Assembly: GCA_003342815.1 (NCBI GenBank)
Contig: PTEX01000048.1
Coordinates: 3,784,568 to 3,848,567 of the forward strand
DNA from: Eudromia elegans
Lineage: Eukaryota > Chordata > Aves > Tinamiformes > Tinamidae
DNA length: 64,000 nt
Direction of reading: 5' to 3'
The notes beneath the pieces are model-generated. The model saw nothing but the letters and a program-made list of their open reading frames with translations. It did no database searches and had not been told where the DNA came from. A program made the position numbers and the translations under genes. Shown here in pieces: positions 48,981 through 61,700 of the stretch (the first letter of the stretch is position 1; each line of letters begins with the position of its first letter).

Positions 48981-51039
48981 GCAGTGGGATCTGTTGGACT
49001 ATTGTGGCTATACCAGAGCTTGTTACCTTGGGCTCCTTTTGCCACTGGTGGAAAAAAATAGGCACTTCAAGAGCACGAGTTACTTCCTTCTAAAAAAGAT
49101 GTCTAAATAGGTCAGATGAATCACCTTTTAGAAGTGCTGATCCTTTGTATGTTGTTTTAATTTTAATGTTTCGGTTTAGGATTAATGATATTTCCTCCTG
49201 ACTGTTCTTCAGAGCTGCCAGGGTTTTCTTCTGGAGCTGCTGTGTGATATAAATTGTTCAAAATACTTCCCTGTGTCAAAACAGTGTTGGCAATGAGGCT
49301 GAAGCTCCAGGTAACCTCAATCAAGATGACCCACTTCCCATGGCTTCCAGGAGCAACTGTTAAAGGGAAATTGCACTTTCACATGAGGCACTTCAGGAAC
49401 ACAAATTTTTCAGCAAAAGTAAAAGCTTATAACCAGCAGGTGATAATATATTATTTATGGAGGCATTTTAGAAACCCCACGACTATAATTATCTTTTTGG
49501 CAGACTTCTCTGAGTATTATACGTAACCACAGTGCAATGCTTCTTTTTGCTGCGTGTAAATACACTTAGTCCCTGTCCTTGGAAGTTTGCCTGCGTGCCT
49601 AAGAATAATTATACTATAAATGTTTGGTAATTAATGGACCTAGTCCAAAATTGCATGTGAATTTTTGAAATCAAAGGAGTAATAACACTTAATTCTCTTA
49701 CAGTTAACCTTCTAGTTGTTTGAATGAGTGCTAATTAGAGCTGGAAAACCATAAGCACACTTTTACGCTAATTACGATGTTGATTGTGCTGTAATTGCAT
49801 TTGCAGCAGAGTAACGAGATTTCCTTTTATAACCATTTTGGTGGCACCAAACGCTACACCAATTCCCATAGACACCATCCCATACCTTCCCAGAAAAGTG
49901 TCAGGCTGCTGGATGCTGCTTCTCTGGGTGCAAGTCAAACGCCCAGAAACCATAGGAGGGAATTAAAGATTATCCTGGAGCACTCAGCTAGGAATGCTCG
50001 TAGGGAAGGTGAGTGTTTGACCATGTCAAAGCAACACCTAGAAGGCCCTGGGCTGGCTGGAGTGGGAGGTTGGGCTGCTCCCTGGTGTGGTTGCTCGAGT
50101 TTGGTTTCGTCTGGCAGTGACAGCTCCTGCCTGCAGGTTGTCCCTGTCACCTCCCAGCGTGCGAGAAGGAGCCATCCCAGTTCTCAAACAGACCCAGGGA
50201 TGGGGCAGAAAGGGACGTTTCAGGGCAGAAGGGCAAAAACGTAGCCCAGCTGGTTCCTGCGGGGCTGGGCTGCAACGAGGAGTCCCTGGGGCAAGTGCGA
50301 GAGGAGCATCCAGATGTTCCTGGTTATGACTCGTGTCCAGGAGCACCGGGTGCTCTCCCCACCAGGGAGAGACCTTACCCAGGTCTTTCCTCAGCCCAGC
50401 TCACCCTTCCTCATGCCTGGAGGCTGTGTCAGCCCTGTGTCCTGTGCCGCCTGTGGCGTGACCTCTGAGTCATGTAAGATATGCAGGGAGAAGGGAGGCA
50501 GGGCAGGTGATGGCAGCGTGTCAGTAAGAAAGAGGCCTCTTAAAGAGTTTCCTTCCTTACTCCCTGCTTATCATCACTTCTCCCATTCGATCCCCACTCG
50601 GCTATTAATACACAGAGGGACAGGTCAAGTAGCAGTTACGGGACCTAAACTCTCTTATGAGGCACAAATATTTTATCTTCTCAGGGCCCTGTAGTTCTTA
50701 GTTCTCGTTCTGCTTAACCTCGTTCCCTGGCTCCTTGGCTCTTCACCAGACCTGCAGCACCAGGGCTCCTGCTTCTGCACCCCTCTGTATCCCACGCAGA
50801 GGTTTTCTCCTGTGCAGACCCCCTGCATTTCTGCACACCCTTTGCACAAACACAACCACGAGCATGCTGGTGGAGCAAAATTAGGCACCTATTTTTTTTC
50901 CCCCTACCATTTGAAGCAATAAGGATGCTAGGATTCAGAAGAGCTAGGGAACAGGACAGGCACCTTTCTGATCAGCAGACAAAAGACACTGCAGCTGCTT
51001 AAAGCAGTGACACCAACCTGCTGCCAGCCCCTTCCTGCT

Positions 51040-51494
51040 CTCTTTTCACTAGTGCAACAACGCAAGGGAGGGAGCAGCTGAAACAGAAAACGCCGACAGC
51101 AGAGCTATTTATTTGCTCCTGTGCTAGGTACCAGGGCTTGTCTCCTCCCCTGCGAGTCTCCACCCTCTTTTTTTTATGCCCGGGGCTATTTTGGGCTGGG
51201 AGGGCTGCACTCTGACAGATGAGGATCCCGGACCCAGCACAGCACCACTTGTTGCTCTGAAGAACTGCACAGACGCGACGGGGGCTCTTTCTCTGCTTGC
51301 TCTGTAATTTTTTTTCCTTTATTTCTTTTTAATTAACTTGGAAACTTGTTTCCTCCACTGGTGTGGAGTTTTATCCTCACGAACGATGTTTTAAAAGCGT
51401 CGTGGGAGCCCTTCAAGAGGGAAACCCAGCTGCTGGCTGAAACGCCTTTTGCCTCTTGCTCAAAGAGATCAGCTTCTAGCCTTGGGGGTAGAAG
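51040..51494 (+). promoter_or_regulatory. CLIC5: Likely CLIC5A promoter and 5' UTR
   Basis: The ~450 bases before the CLIC5A start are more GC-rich than the surrounding intron, but with few CpGs. A TTTATTTGC stretch near 51110 and a CTATTTTGGG stretch near 51187 are AT-rich boxes in GC context. There is no convincing TATA box at a known distance from a start, so the transcription start is not located. Confidence 0.45.
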
Positions 51495-51557
51495 ATGACA
51501 GACTATGTTCCCACAAACGGGGAGGGAAAGGACCCTGAGATCGAGCTCTTTGTGAAG
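51495..51557 (+). CDS. CLIC5: CLIC5 short-isoform first coding exon (CLIC5A type)
   Basis: Twenty-one codons starting at ATG 51495 (A at -3) and ending EIELFVK at a GTAAGT donor (51558), phase 0. The end DPEIELFVK is the same as in human CLIC5A, whose first exon is also 21 codons and shares the MTD start. This is too short for ordinary ORF finding and was recognised by its sequence and splice donor. CLIC5A associates with ezrin and membrane microdomains in microvilli, hair-cell stereocilia and podocytes. The GST-like CLIC fold is encoded by shared downstream exons beyond 64000. Confidence 0.93.
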
Positions 51558-53924
51558 GTAAGTCTCTGTGCACTGGACCCTCATGTAGCACTCGGATCCT
51601 CTGGGCTCCTCTTTAATAATCAAACTTTAATTTCCTGCCGCCGCGTGGAGACGGTTCTTTGACAGCCCGGTTATCTCTTGCAAACACGTTCACGCTGCTT
51701 TGTCCTTCGTAACATTAGAATTAGATAATGCTGTTAAAGGAAAGTCAGGCTGCTTTTATTTATCCGAGTGCTCTCCTCGAGAGTTTGTTCTGTTATTGTT
51801 AGCCTGCTGCTGCCTGCACGTATGACATCTCCAGTGCCAGGCTTTCCCGCTGAGAATCCCGACTTTCTTTTTCATCTCTGGGAAGAAGAGGGTGACGAGC
51901 TGAGCATGATTCGGTGCCTTGTCAGAGGCTGTCAGGGCTGAAGCCCTAGCACGTCCTAAAACAAAAAAGGCTGAGTGAAGCTGGTAGGCTGCAAAAAGCC
52001 TATTCCTCTTTCTGAAAAATAAATCATTTTTTTTATTCCATGTTATCACCTTCGACAGCCCTCATTCTGTACAAAGGTACCTAAAAACAGGAACCGAAGA
52101 AAAGAAAATATATAAAAATAAGCACAGTTATTTTATGATAGGATTTCAGAATGTTTCATATTTAGTACATCTGTTGGTCTTGGGCTGGGAAAGTCTTTCT
52201 GTTAAAATCAATGACATAGTTCAAACCCCTAATGCATGTGACTTTATTCATAGCAAACTTCATGCAAACTCTTTCCCATTGAAGAGCTCAGATTTTTTGA
52301 GGCTCAGAGCCTATTTCAAGGCCTTTATGTATATCTAGGCTGAAATCCACTGTGCCCATGTGAAACCTAGGTATTGCTCTTTCCAAGCCTGAATGAGCCC
52401 TATAAACTGACAGGATTATTACTAATATATTGGAGTTATATGTGGCACTTGTAAATATAGTACGAAATGACTGGGAAACAAATTCCAACTTCTCCCTTTT
52501 GTGAGGTCCAGGGAACATACAATTGCCTTGTACTCCATAAGGGGTATTTGGGGTTTTGAGGCTGAAATGCCAGCCACGTCCCCAGTGCATGTACACGGCC
52601 TCTTCATGCATCTTCCAAAACCAAGCAGTTGAAATACAGCCTTTCTGAACGAGCCAGTGCAGAGAACCTTTTCCTTAACAAGCAGAGCATGCACAAGACC
52701 TCTTGGTTTATATCTGCCCAGCAGAAACCTGGGCAGAGCTTAGTGCTTTAAAAAGGACGTGCAGCAGTCCATGCATCCTGATTTCTTTCCATTGCAAGCT
52801 CTTTCTTCAGAGGTGAGTGGAATGGAGGTGTCCGTGGGCTAATAAATAGGTTTCCTGACAGTCTTGTCATCACAAATGTATTCTGGAATGAAGTCTTTAA
52901 TTAGTGATCTGTGTAAGTGACTAAAACACTTTGTTGAGGCAGATATGGATACATGTGATGTACACGTGATGTGCTTATGGACTAGCACCAGCTGTAAAAG
53001 TAAAGACCCTTTTCCAGATTCACTGTGTGAAATTCCAGCACCATAAAAGTTAGCAGCAAAATATTACTTGAATTCAGTTGAGCTGGGCCATCATCCGAAG
53101 ATTTATAGCCCCTGAAAGAACATTCTTAGTAGTCTGGTTTCCTGCATAATGCATGATACAGGATTTCACAGAGACTCTTGCATAAAACTCATAATCTGCA
53201 GGGCCAGAGCAAAAGAATTAGGTGTCTACCACCAAATTAGTATCAGCCTGGAGACTTTCCATATAGGCTGAACATTTTCAGCTCCTCAAGTTTTGGAAAC
53301 GTGCCATTTAATTTAATTGAAAGTCTAAAAAGAGTTGAACACTAAAGATTGTGAGAAGAGTACAAAATTGTACGTCTCAAAAGTTGAAAACTACATTTGA
53401 GAAGAATGTATAAATAAAAGAAAAGTTAAAAGGTGAAAGTAGGAGAATTTAAGAAATGTATTAATGGATGAAAACGTTGCTAGAGCATGAAGTTTAAAAG
53501 GATGGCATGGTAGCCAGGGGGTAAACAAGAAAGCTGATCTCGGTGAGAATCTGCAAAGAACGCTCCTCTGTCTGATTTAAGTTGGGAGAGAACAAAAACT
53601 TGCACTTTCTAGATGAGTACAAGACACTGGAACCGTTTGAAAACCTAAAAAATACTGGACTGCACTTGGAGACAGTTCTAATAACAGGAGATATTGGGTC
53701 AATTAGGTCAGCTGGGTCAATTTCACCATTCAACTTTGTGGTCCTAATATTTCAGTCAAGGAAAAGGATTCAGACCTGCAAGCTTGAATGAAAGCCTGTG
53801 AGTAAGTATAAGGGAGTGGTTGTTACCTGCTGAGAAGTGGATGATCTGTAAGCAGGAGTGATCCAGAAAAGATCTGTATTTCACCCACCATAAAGTCGCT
53901 AATAAAAGCAGCTTGTGTGTCAGG

Positions 53925-53966
53925 TAAAAAAGAAAAAAAAAAAGAAAGAAAAAAGAAAAGAAAGAG
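53925..53966 (+). repeat. A-rich GAAA-type simple repeat
   Basis: Imperfect A and GAAA runs, almost purely purine on the + strand. Confidence 0.88.
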
Positions 53967-55229
53967 AGTTGTTACACAATTGCTCTATGCCCTCTTTCTG
54001 CTTAAGAACCAGAAGAGGAGAAGCCTTAGAAAGACAAGTAGATGGTTGTAAACAAAAGAGCAGGGCTGTAACCTAATGCAGGTTTGATACCTGCAGAGCT
54101 ATGCAGATCGCCTGGGCAGCACCAACAGTACTTTAAAACACAGATATTTAAACTATTGTGGCAGAGATGGGTTAGGTGGTTATCACACCTGTTTGTTAGC
54201 TTCTCCATTGATTCAAGTGTTTTTCTAACTCTGCCATGACCTGGATCTGTGGCATGATCTTTTTCTAACGAGCATTTGTTTGGTTTTGTTGTGTTTTTCT
54301 TTTTTTTGGTGAAATGGTTACTTTCCTCCCAGCGCCTAAATCTGGGTCAGGATGCGAGGCAAGGAACAGGGCAAACCTGAGGGCTGCTGAAGCCTGCGGG
54401 AAGGCTGGTGCTGCTTTAGTCGGGTGTGCAGTTTGTGTAGCTCTGCCTGCTGCCAACGCTGACGCTCTCCAGCAGCAATTCCCTCTATAAACTTGTTTGA
54501 CAAGGAATTGGAAGGGGCTGTCGGACGAGAGGCTTGTTCTGTGGCAGAGAGAGAAGTTGGCAGTCCCAGCTTCAAGAGAGGAAGGAACCATCCGGAGGGA
54601 GCTCTCGTGCTGCCCTTAACCCTGCTCGTTGGGATAATTTTAATTCTGCAGGTGCTGGAAAAGCCGAGTTCTCCTCTTTAAATGACACCCTGATGAAAGG
54701 TGTATGCAGCTTTTTCTGGCAGTCTTTTACAATGCTCAAATATAATGACTAAACGAAAATGCTGCTCTCTTTTTGGAGAGATGTTAAAATACAGATTGTT
54801 AAAATGCATAGGGATCATCGAACTTTTACTATTCCTTTTTCTTTTGCAGTGGAACAGGTGCCTGGATACATTTCATAATTACAATAATATAATTACTTCT
54901 AGAAAGTTAATTTGAAGGAGTATGTTGCAAACATGGGAAGCAAAACATTACAAGAATAAGACTCAAAATACAGCAGTCATTTTGCATTGCTCGGGTTGAA
55001 TGCTGTCTGGAAAGTAAATAAGCCACACAAACAGTCCAAAGTACATTTCATTAAAAATCTCTTCCTGAATGTCGAATAAGAAAATATATAATAGTATTTT
55101 TAATTCTGTAAAGACGGTAGTATCATGATGTTAGGATAATAAAATGAGTAGGGAAGTAGGCAGGCAGTTATTTTTCCAACCATTGTCATAGTGTTGAATG
55201 ATTAATATTCTAGATATGTTCATCAGATC

Positions 55230-56510
55230 GGTATTTTGGGAGCTTTTACTTGGTAAGTGTTAGTTTTTACTTCACAAAATGTTCTAACGTGATCGTTCTG
55301 AGCACCCATCCACAGAAAAAGTACAGCTGTGTGCTTATGGAAAGCAAACTCAGAGGGACCTCCAAGTTCCACACTCACCAACTCACCCATTAAGTATATT
55401 ATCACCTGCCAATTTAAGGCATAAAGCTCCAACATGCCAAAGACGTCAGGAGTTGAGAGGACCTGAGTTGTGCATGAGCAGATAGTGCAAAGGCATGTTG
55501 GGAATATCACGTGGATAGAGTATCAGCCAAGCCACAAGGCTTAATGTTGTCACAGTGTTCATAACACCCTCCAAAGGCATTTGCTGGGTTGTCACAGAGC
55601 TTGGAGACCTGCTATGCTCATGGTTCCCAGATCCAGGCAGTGAATGTGAGGCACCCATCGTCCCTTGCTCGTGTCCAGGTTTCATGTTCTTGGATTGAAC
55701 CAGGCACACATGCAAACAGCAAAGCCTTCAGATGCCTCCGAGTCATGCTGGGTTGTTTGAGGGGTCTGCTAGATTTAAAAGCAGTGGCAAAACTCATCAC
55801 CGCACTCATGATGACTGAATGCATCACTCAGAGATCCTCCTACTGCTTTGACACGCTCTGCCCAAAGCCCATGAATCACCTCAGACTTTGCTGTCAGTGG
55901 GGCATAGGTGCTCTTCTGCCTCTCCTTTGGGCAGAAGTTATCCCAGAAGGAGCAGAAAGGTACAAGCATTTTGTGCACTCCAACTTTTGGGGTTATCGAA
56001 AGGCAGTAGAATATAATAGTTTTACAAACTGTGATCCTTACAGTCACAAACTTGATAGGACCCCCTTAACTCATCAGAACAATCCAAGCTCTTTAATTTA
56101 TATGATTCATAGGCTGCCTCCAAGAAATATTCTGATGCTAGAGTGGAAATCACAATCAGATCTGGAAAGCGCAAAGTTCTTTCGTAGTTCTTAAGAAGTT
56201 TCGTATTTTCCTGGCTATTATGAGTCAGATTTTGGCTTCCATACAAAATTGTTTCTATATTCAGTGAAACTTTCTTGGTGGAAAGGAAATAATAAAAAGC
56301 AAAAACCAAAGAAGAAACATGAGACCGAAACATGTGGTTCAGCCTTTCTGGTGCTCCGTGATAGCCAAAACCATTTTTTTTTCTGGCTCCTTGGCAAGGT
56401 GATCTGCCAAGTCTTTCACTTTTCAAACACGGACACCTTACCAAGCAGGTACAAGCAGTGCATGGAGCCTCTGGAAGCTGCTGTGAGCACGGGTGCTCTT
56501 TAGGCTCTTG
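55230..56510. other. ORF-rich block of unknown origin
   Basis: The + strand is open for 201 codons (55589-56194). The minus strand has overlapping frames at 55223-55510, 55446-55715, 55618-55827, 55775-56047 and 56022-56513. I recognise no domain on either strand. Minus-strand pieces look like consecutive parts of one disrupted frame, which would suit a decayed retrocopy or transposable element. A chance low-stop region is also possible. Confidence 0.25.
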
Positions 56511-58600
56511 CATTTTAACCCTTTCTGACTTATCCAGCAGTTGGAGGGCAGCATGGATGCATCCCTTCCAAACTTCCTTTGGGATTGCAGTGCCCCGTCA
56601 CCTCCAGCAGCAGGGAATCAGTCTGGTCTTGTAGTATGCTAGCCCAGTGCATCTATGTTAAGGTGACCAAATTTTACAAGTTTTAGTGGTAATCCAGACA
56701 CTTGCTTGTATAGAATCAAGGGAGAAACATCTGTGGTGGCAAAATCTAATTTTGCTTTAATCTTATCTTGTTAACAAAGCATAATTCAATAAATTAACAA
56801 ATAGAAGTCTAGCAAATGTTTTTAAACTAGAAGTTGTTTGTTTTTTCCTTGTGATGAAGAAAACCTGGACTCTAAAGAGGCTTTAGTCCATGTAATACAG
56901 TTATGTGTCTACAAGTCCATTTTTTTCTCTTTGAGGATTTTCAGATTTCATCTTATGTCAAGACAAGTGTCTTACTGGAGGAAAAATTAGAGACAGATAG
57001 TAAATAGTTTTAGTAGGCCAAATTTATAAAAGGACTTTGTGATTAGTGTGGGTAAAGCTTTGGAAACATTCAGAATGGGTCATATCCTATTGGTATTAAA
57101 GCTGATGAGATTTCTGCCATTGAGCTCAGTGGCAGCAGAGTTGGGCCAACTTGTGTGTTTTTGAGAAACCTCCCTTTAAGGATATTTAGTATCTCGTATT
57201 TAAAGTCTGCCCTGTATCTCCTTCCTTTTAGTCCGGCTTTTCTGAGGTCCATAGCCAAATCAGGCAAATACAGTGTTTTAATTCTGACATACGGATTGTG
57301 GCAAACTGGTGATATCCATGATTATTGCTTGTACTTAGAAATAGCTGTCGATATGGTTTGGGTGCTCTATCTTTAGCTGCAGATAGCTCTTTTTCCATCT
57401 CTGGACAAGCAGCATATAGCTTGTCAGGCTCACAGGTTGTTGTGTCATGGTTCAGTGATGACAGTGAAGCTCCAGTAAGCGTCCTTGGGAAACATTTATC
57501 ATCGATATATGGCTTTGCTGAGGCTATTCCAGAACAGTAAATGTCACTGAGATCATTTGACATAGCATCCCAAAAATATACAGGGACCCTTTCCAAGAGA
57601 ACCACTAGACTAAAACTAAGTACTCATATGACACTTAATTCTTTAAAATCTGGCAGATATCAGCAAACAAATCCCATCAAAGCTGGATTAATATTTCCGT
57701 TTTGCAACCCAAAGCTCTGGTGGAAGATTTTTCAAGTTATTCAGGCAGATTTTAAAGTGCTGTGCATTTGTGAGTCAGTTTTAAATATGAATAAAAGCAG
57801 ATTTCAATTATGCCTTTTTTTTTTCCCCTTTCTCTTTCATCAAAGCCTCACTCAAAGGCACAGGGAGAACCAGCAGGAGTATAGAAGCTTTTGTTTCTGT
57901 GCGAGAATCATAGTGTATTCAAACCTATAAATGTTATTTCAATTTGGACACCAGAGCAGGCACCTAAAGCGCCCTAGTAAGTTCTTTGAAAACATGTTTC
58001 AGTGATTTGTTTGACACTCTAAATTTTAACACTGACAAAGTCCAAAAGAGATCCTGATTTCCTCCCCTACCTTGCCTCTTGCTCCACCCTTTTGTTTGAA
58101 CTTCTTCCGTATTGCTGATATGCAATAAAACTCACCTAGGAGTGATAACAGTGATAGATGGGCATTTGGAGCTGCGAGTGAAAATTATCTTTGATTCTTT
58201 CTTGTGGCTGATGAATTTAATCAGCATCACACTGAATTTCTGGCATGATTTTTTTGTCCTGGACTAAAGTGTTGAAAATGATTACAATGGAAGAAAGGTG
58301 ATTCAAAGTATTCTCAGTTGTTTTTTCCTTTTTTCCAAAGATCCAATGCCGGTGATTTTCATCTAATAGCACTAAGAGTTAGAATTTTCTGTAACTAATT
58401 AGATTTTCAGCACATGATTGCCGTTTTCTACTAAAACCAATAGCAAAGTTTACACGTAAATGTAGCATGGGTCTGTAAGAAGAGTATTTTCTCTGGCTGT
58501 ATGAAAATAAATGATTGCTTGCAAATGAGTATTTTCCCATCCCTCCTAGCATGTGATTTTACCCTGTTATTTATGAACTTAAGTTAAAAAAAGATAAAAG

Positions 58601-58630
58601 CAAAAAAAAAAAAAAAGGCAAAAAAAGGCA
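58601..58630 (+). repeat. A-rich tract
   Basis: An A run of about 14 bases followed by GGCAAAAAAGGCAAG. Confidence 0.85.
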
Positions 58631-58671
58631 AGTTGCTCCTCTAACAGCTTAACTGATAAAGTCTAATAAAG

Positions 58672-58756
58672 TCTGATTAGTTGACCTTCCCTTGAGCAGC
58701 AGGTTGGACTAGATGATTTTGAGAGGTCCCTTCCAAGCTCAGTTATTCTGTGATTT
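58672..58756 (+). mobile_element. CR1 3' end fragment, sense
   Basis: GGTTGGACTAGATGATTTTG, GAGGTCCCTTCCAAGCTCAG and a TTATTCTGTGATT end mark the last ~80 bases of a CR1 copy. Confidence 0.85.
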
Positions 58757-61700
58757 CTTATGAATTATGTACAGCACTTCATAGCAATAAATGCCATTTC
58801 TTACTGACATTCACTACAGGACCACCTCAAGACACAGCATGCTGCATGGTTGCTTTTTCTTCGCAAAGGGCATTAATTTAGGCCTTTTTAATTCTACCTT
58901 GCTGGCAGTTTTCATGAAGTTTGCTGGAATGTAACTGTATTTGAGGGATGATATAATCAAAGGAAAAATAGATACAGAGTTAAATATCTTGGCTTTCCTT
59001 AGAAACCTAATCAAGTGGGGACAATGTGCATGTTCTGTTAGGGGCCTGTTTCACAGTGCAGTCTGCCTGGGCTGTCTTTCTGTGGGGGAGAGAGTTGCAG
59101 TTGTGCATTCGAGTGCCTCCCTTTTTAACAACACTGTGACTGGCCTGAGTCAGTCTTCAATGGTGTAGCCGAGATTCCTCTTCAATTCAGCAGCCCTGGT
59201 ACATCTCAGAAATTAATACCAATCAGTGCTCTAAGCCTGGTGACACTTACAGCAGTCTCCAGGGTACCTTGATTCAGCTTCCACCTAAAGAATATTGAAT
59301 ATCAGGAGCTTCAGTGCCTCTCCATTTTTTTATTTTTTCAATGTACCTGATTACTAAAAGAAGGTGAAATGTCCCCTTTATATGTATTTCTGGCAACCAT
59401 GCATAGAATTTAGATAAAGTACTAACTGGCATTCCAGCAGAGTTGCATTTTACTTTTGTGCAGCACTTTGCATGACTTGATTCTGTTTTGGTGTTTCTTA
59501 TCTGCATACTAGTTGTGTACCTGACCTTTTATTTCCTTTGCTATTAGTAGAGGTTTTGAAGATTCAGATTATCTATAGACTAGGTGATTTAAATACATAT
59601 GTACCTAGACTGTATTACTTTGCTGGAAAAGATGTGGAGAAGAAAGATTTTAAGGGTTAAAAGATACTCAGATTGCCATCCTTAAGACAGTCTTTATTGT
59701 TTATGGAAAAGACCAAAGGTCGTTTGACTGCAATATTGAACACGCCTGTGGAGGGCTTTCTGATATGGTTAAAAGTGTAACAAGAAATATCAATAATTAG
59801 TTAAGGGCCGATACAGTCAAGTTAGAAATAAACTTAATAACAACCTTGAAGATAATTAACTGTTGGAATAACCAAATGAGAATGTGTGTTTTGGTTGTCT
59901 GGTTCAGATCGAGGCTAGATATGTCTTTAATGAAGTATGTATAGAGTCAATACAGGAATAAGCATGCCATAAAGTGTGCAAAGCTAGCATGTTTGTTGCT
60001 GTAGAGAGTTTCTTCGCCAGGTAGGACAGCCTGAGAAGGTTTGGCTCAAGCCCAGACAGTGATACAAGAAATCTTTAATTTTGGTATCACTGTAAGATAA
60101 AATACTTTGGGTCAAGGCCATTCTGATGGAATTGATGTTCAGAGGCTACTTTTGCTTCTGAAAACGTCTTTTGGTGTCCTGGACGTGGCAGGGGGATGTG
60201 ATTAGTGCAAGTGGTAGCTATATATAAGTTCATGTCTGCCTGGATGTGCAAGAGCCAGATGTGGAAGCGCCTTTGAGGACTAAAGCAGTGAGGAGACACC
60301 GAGGCTGCAGGGGCTGCAGGTGCCTGTTTCTGTATGGATCAGACTTAGCATATGAGGTGAAATGAGCTCAAGTGAGTTACGAGACCTCAATTTGCTTTGT
60401 GGCCGTCATGGGAACATTGCAGAAGTCATGCCACCCTCCTCTACCTTGGTTTCATTTCTGCAAAACATTTACATCAGTGTTGTTTTTCTGCAGCCCAGTA
60501 GCTTCCCTGGCTAAAATACTTGTCTTTTCCCTTTACCCAGATTAACTACTGTAAAAGCTGCTTTTCTTTGTGCTTCAGCTCCTCATACAACACTCAGCTA
60601 ATTCCCAACACAAGGCGGCTGCTTTGCCAGGCTTGTTGTCCCCATACCAACTTTAGCACCCAAAGGAGCAACCTGACCCCTGCCACCCACCACACACAGC
60701 TATCGTTTTGGGTGCTGCAGCAGGCCTGTACCTGTGTATTGTCCGAAACAAGTGGAATTCAGGAAAAAAAACCCAGCCCCTGATGGATCACGGCTTTTGT
60801 TGCCAGTGTTTTTCTAGATCACGATTCTCTTTGTGTGGGTCAACGGGCCTGTTGCGTTACTGCTTTCCAATTGCTTTTAGCTGCTGAATGAGCAGCTTAC
60901 TTCAAACACATACGAGGGCATATCATGGGAGGAAATTATTTTCTTTCACTGCCCTGTGTTTTGTGATGAGCCGTTGTTGCTGATTCATTATACAGTTGGA
61001 GATTTGTTTGGTTTGTTTATTTTATTTAGGCTCATTTTAAAGCTGTTCCACGATGAGGAGGGGTTGAATGATGGAAAATTCTTGCAGGTTGCAGGATCCC
61101 ACAGAACAGTGTCTGTAGCTGTTTTTCTGTGTCCAGTTCTTTCAGTTTTTCAGGGTGTCCCCAAAAGTTACAGTGTTCCAGGCCCCTGCATTATTAAGCC
61201 TTGTTTTAGACTCATTTCCTATAATTCGGATCATTTTCATATTCTGTTCTTCTCTGACTCTGCAATAAAGAATGGAATTTTTTGCTTGCTTTACTAAGCT
61301 TCTCTTGAATTGAGATGTGATAACTTCAGATTTTATGTATTCCTTTAATACCTCTAAATCAGAATTCCCCAGGTTAGCTCTATATTCGGTTCTAGGTCTG
61401 GATCTTGCATTGAGGTTCCAAACTAATCTCCTGTTTCCTCTACATTAGCCCTCAGTCACCGAGCTCCAAGGTAGAGCCGAGATGATTTGGTCGGAGCGCG
61501 CATTGCTCCGACTCGTGCTTCAGCACTGGCAAGGGAGCTTTTCCTAATTAGCCCCCAGGCATCTCTTCCACACTATGTGCCAAGGATTTGGGAAGAAGTA
61601 AGCCAGATCCAGAATCTCGGAGAGTGCTGCAATTAGTAGTAACCAAATTGTGCCCCCCTGTCAGAAGCAGAGTTTTTGTGCTAATGTTTGGCTGTTTGAT

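Larger units (their letters stand above)
33999..51494 (+). other. CLIC5: CLIC5 first intron of the long isoform, containing the CLIC5A promoter
   Basis: About 17.5 kb between the two alternative first coding exons. No further coding exon recognised. It holds CR1 fragments at 37828-38056, 43330-43732, 45571-45785 and 48760-48980, plus simple repeats. Homeobox-site-rich stretches near 44690-44920 and 49620-49830 look like possible regulatory elements. Confidence 0.7.

Noticed and set aside
49795-50346. GC-richer segment with overlapping frames of 149 and 102 codons
   Set aside because: No domain or splice context; frames open on both strands reflect base composition.
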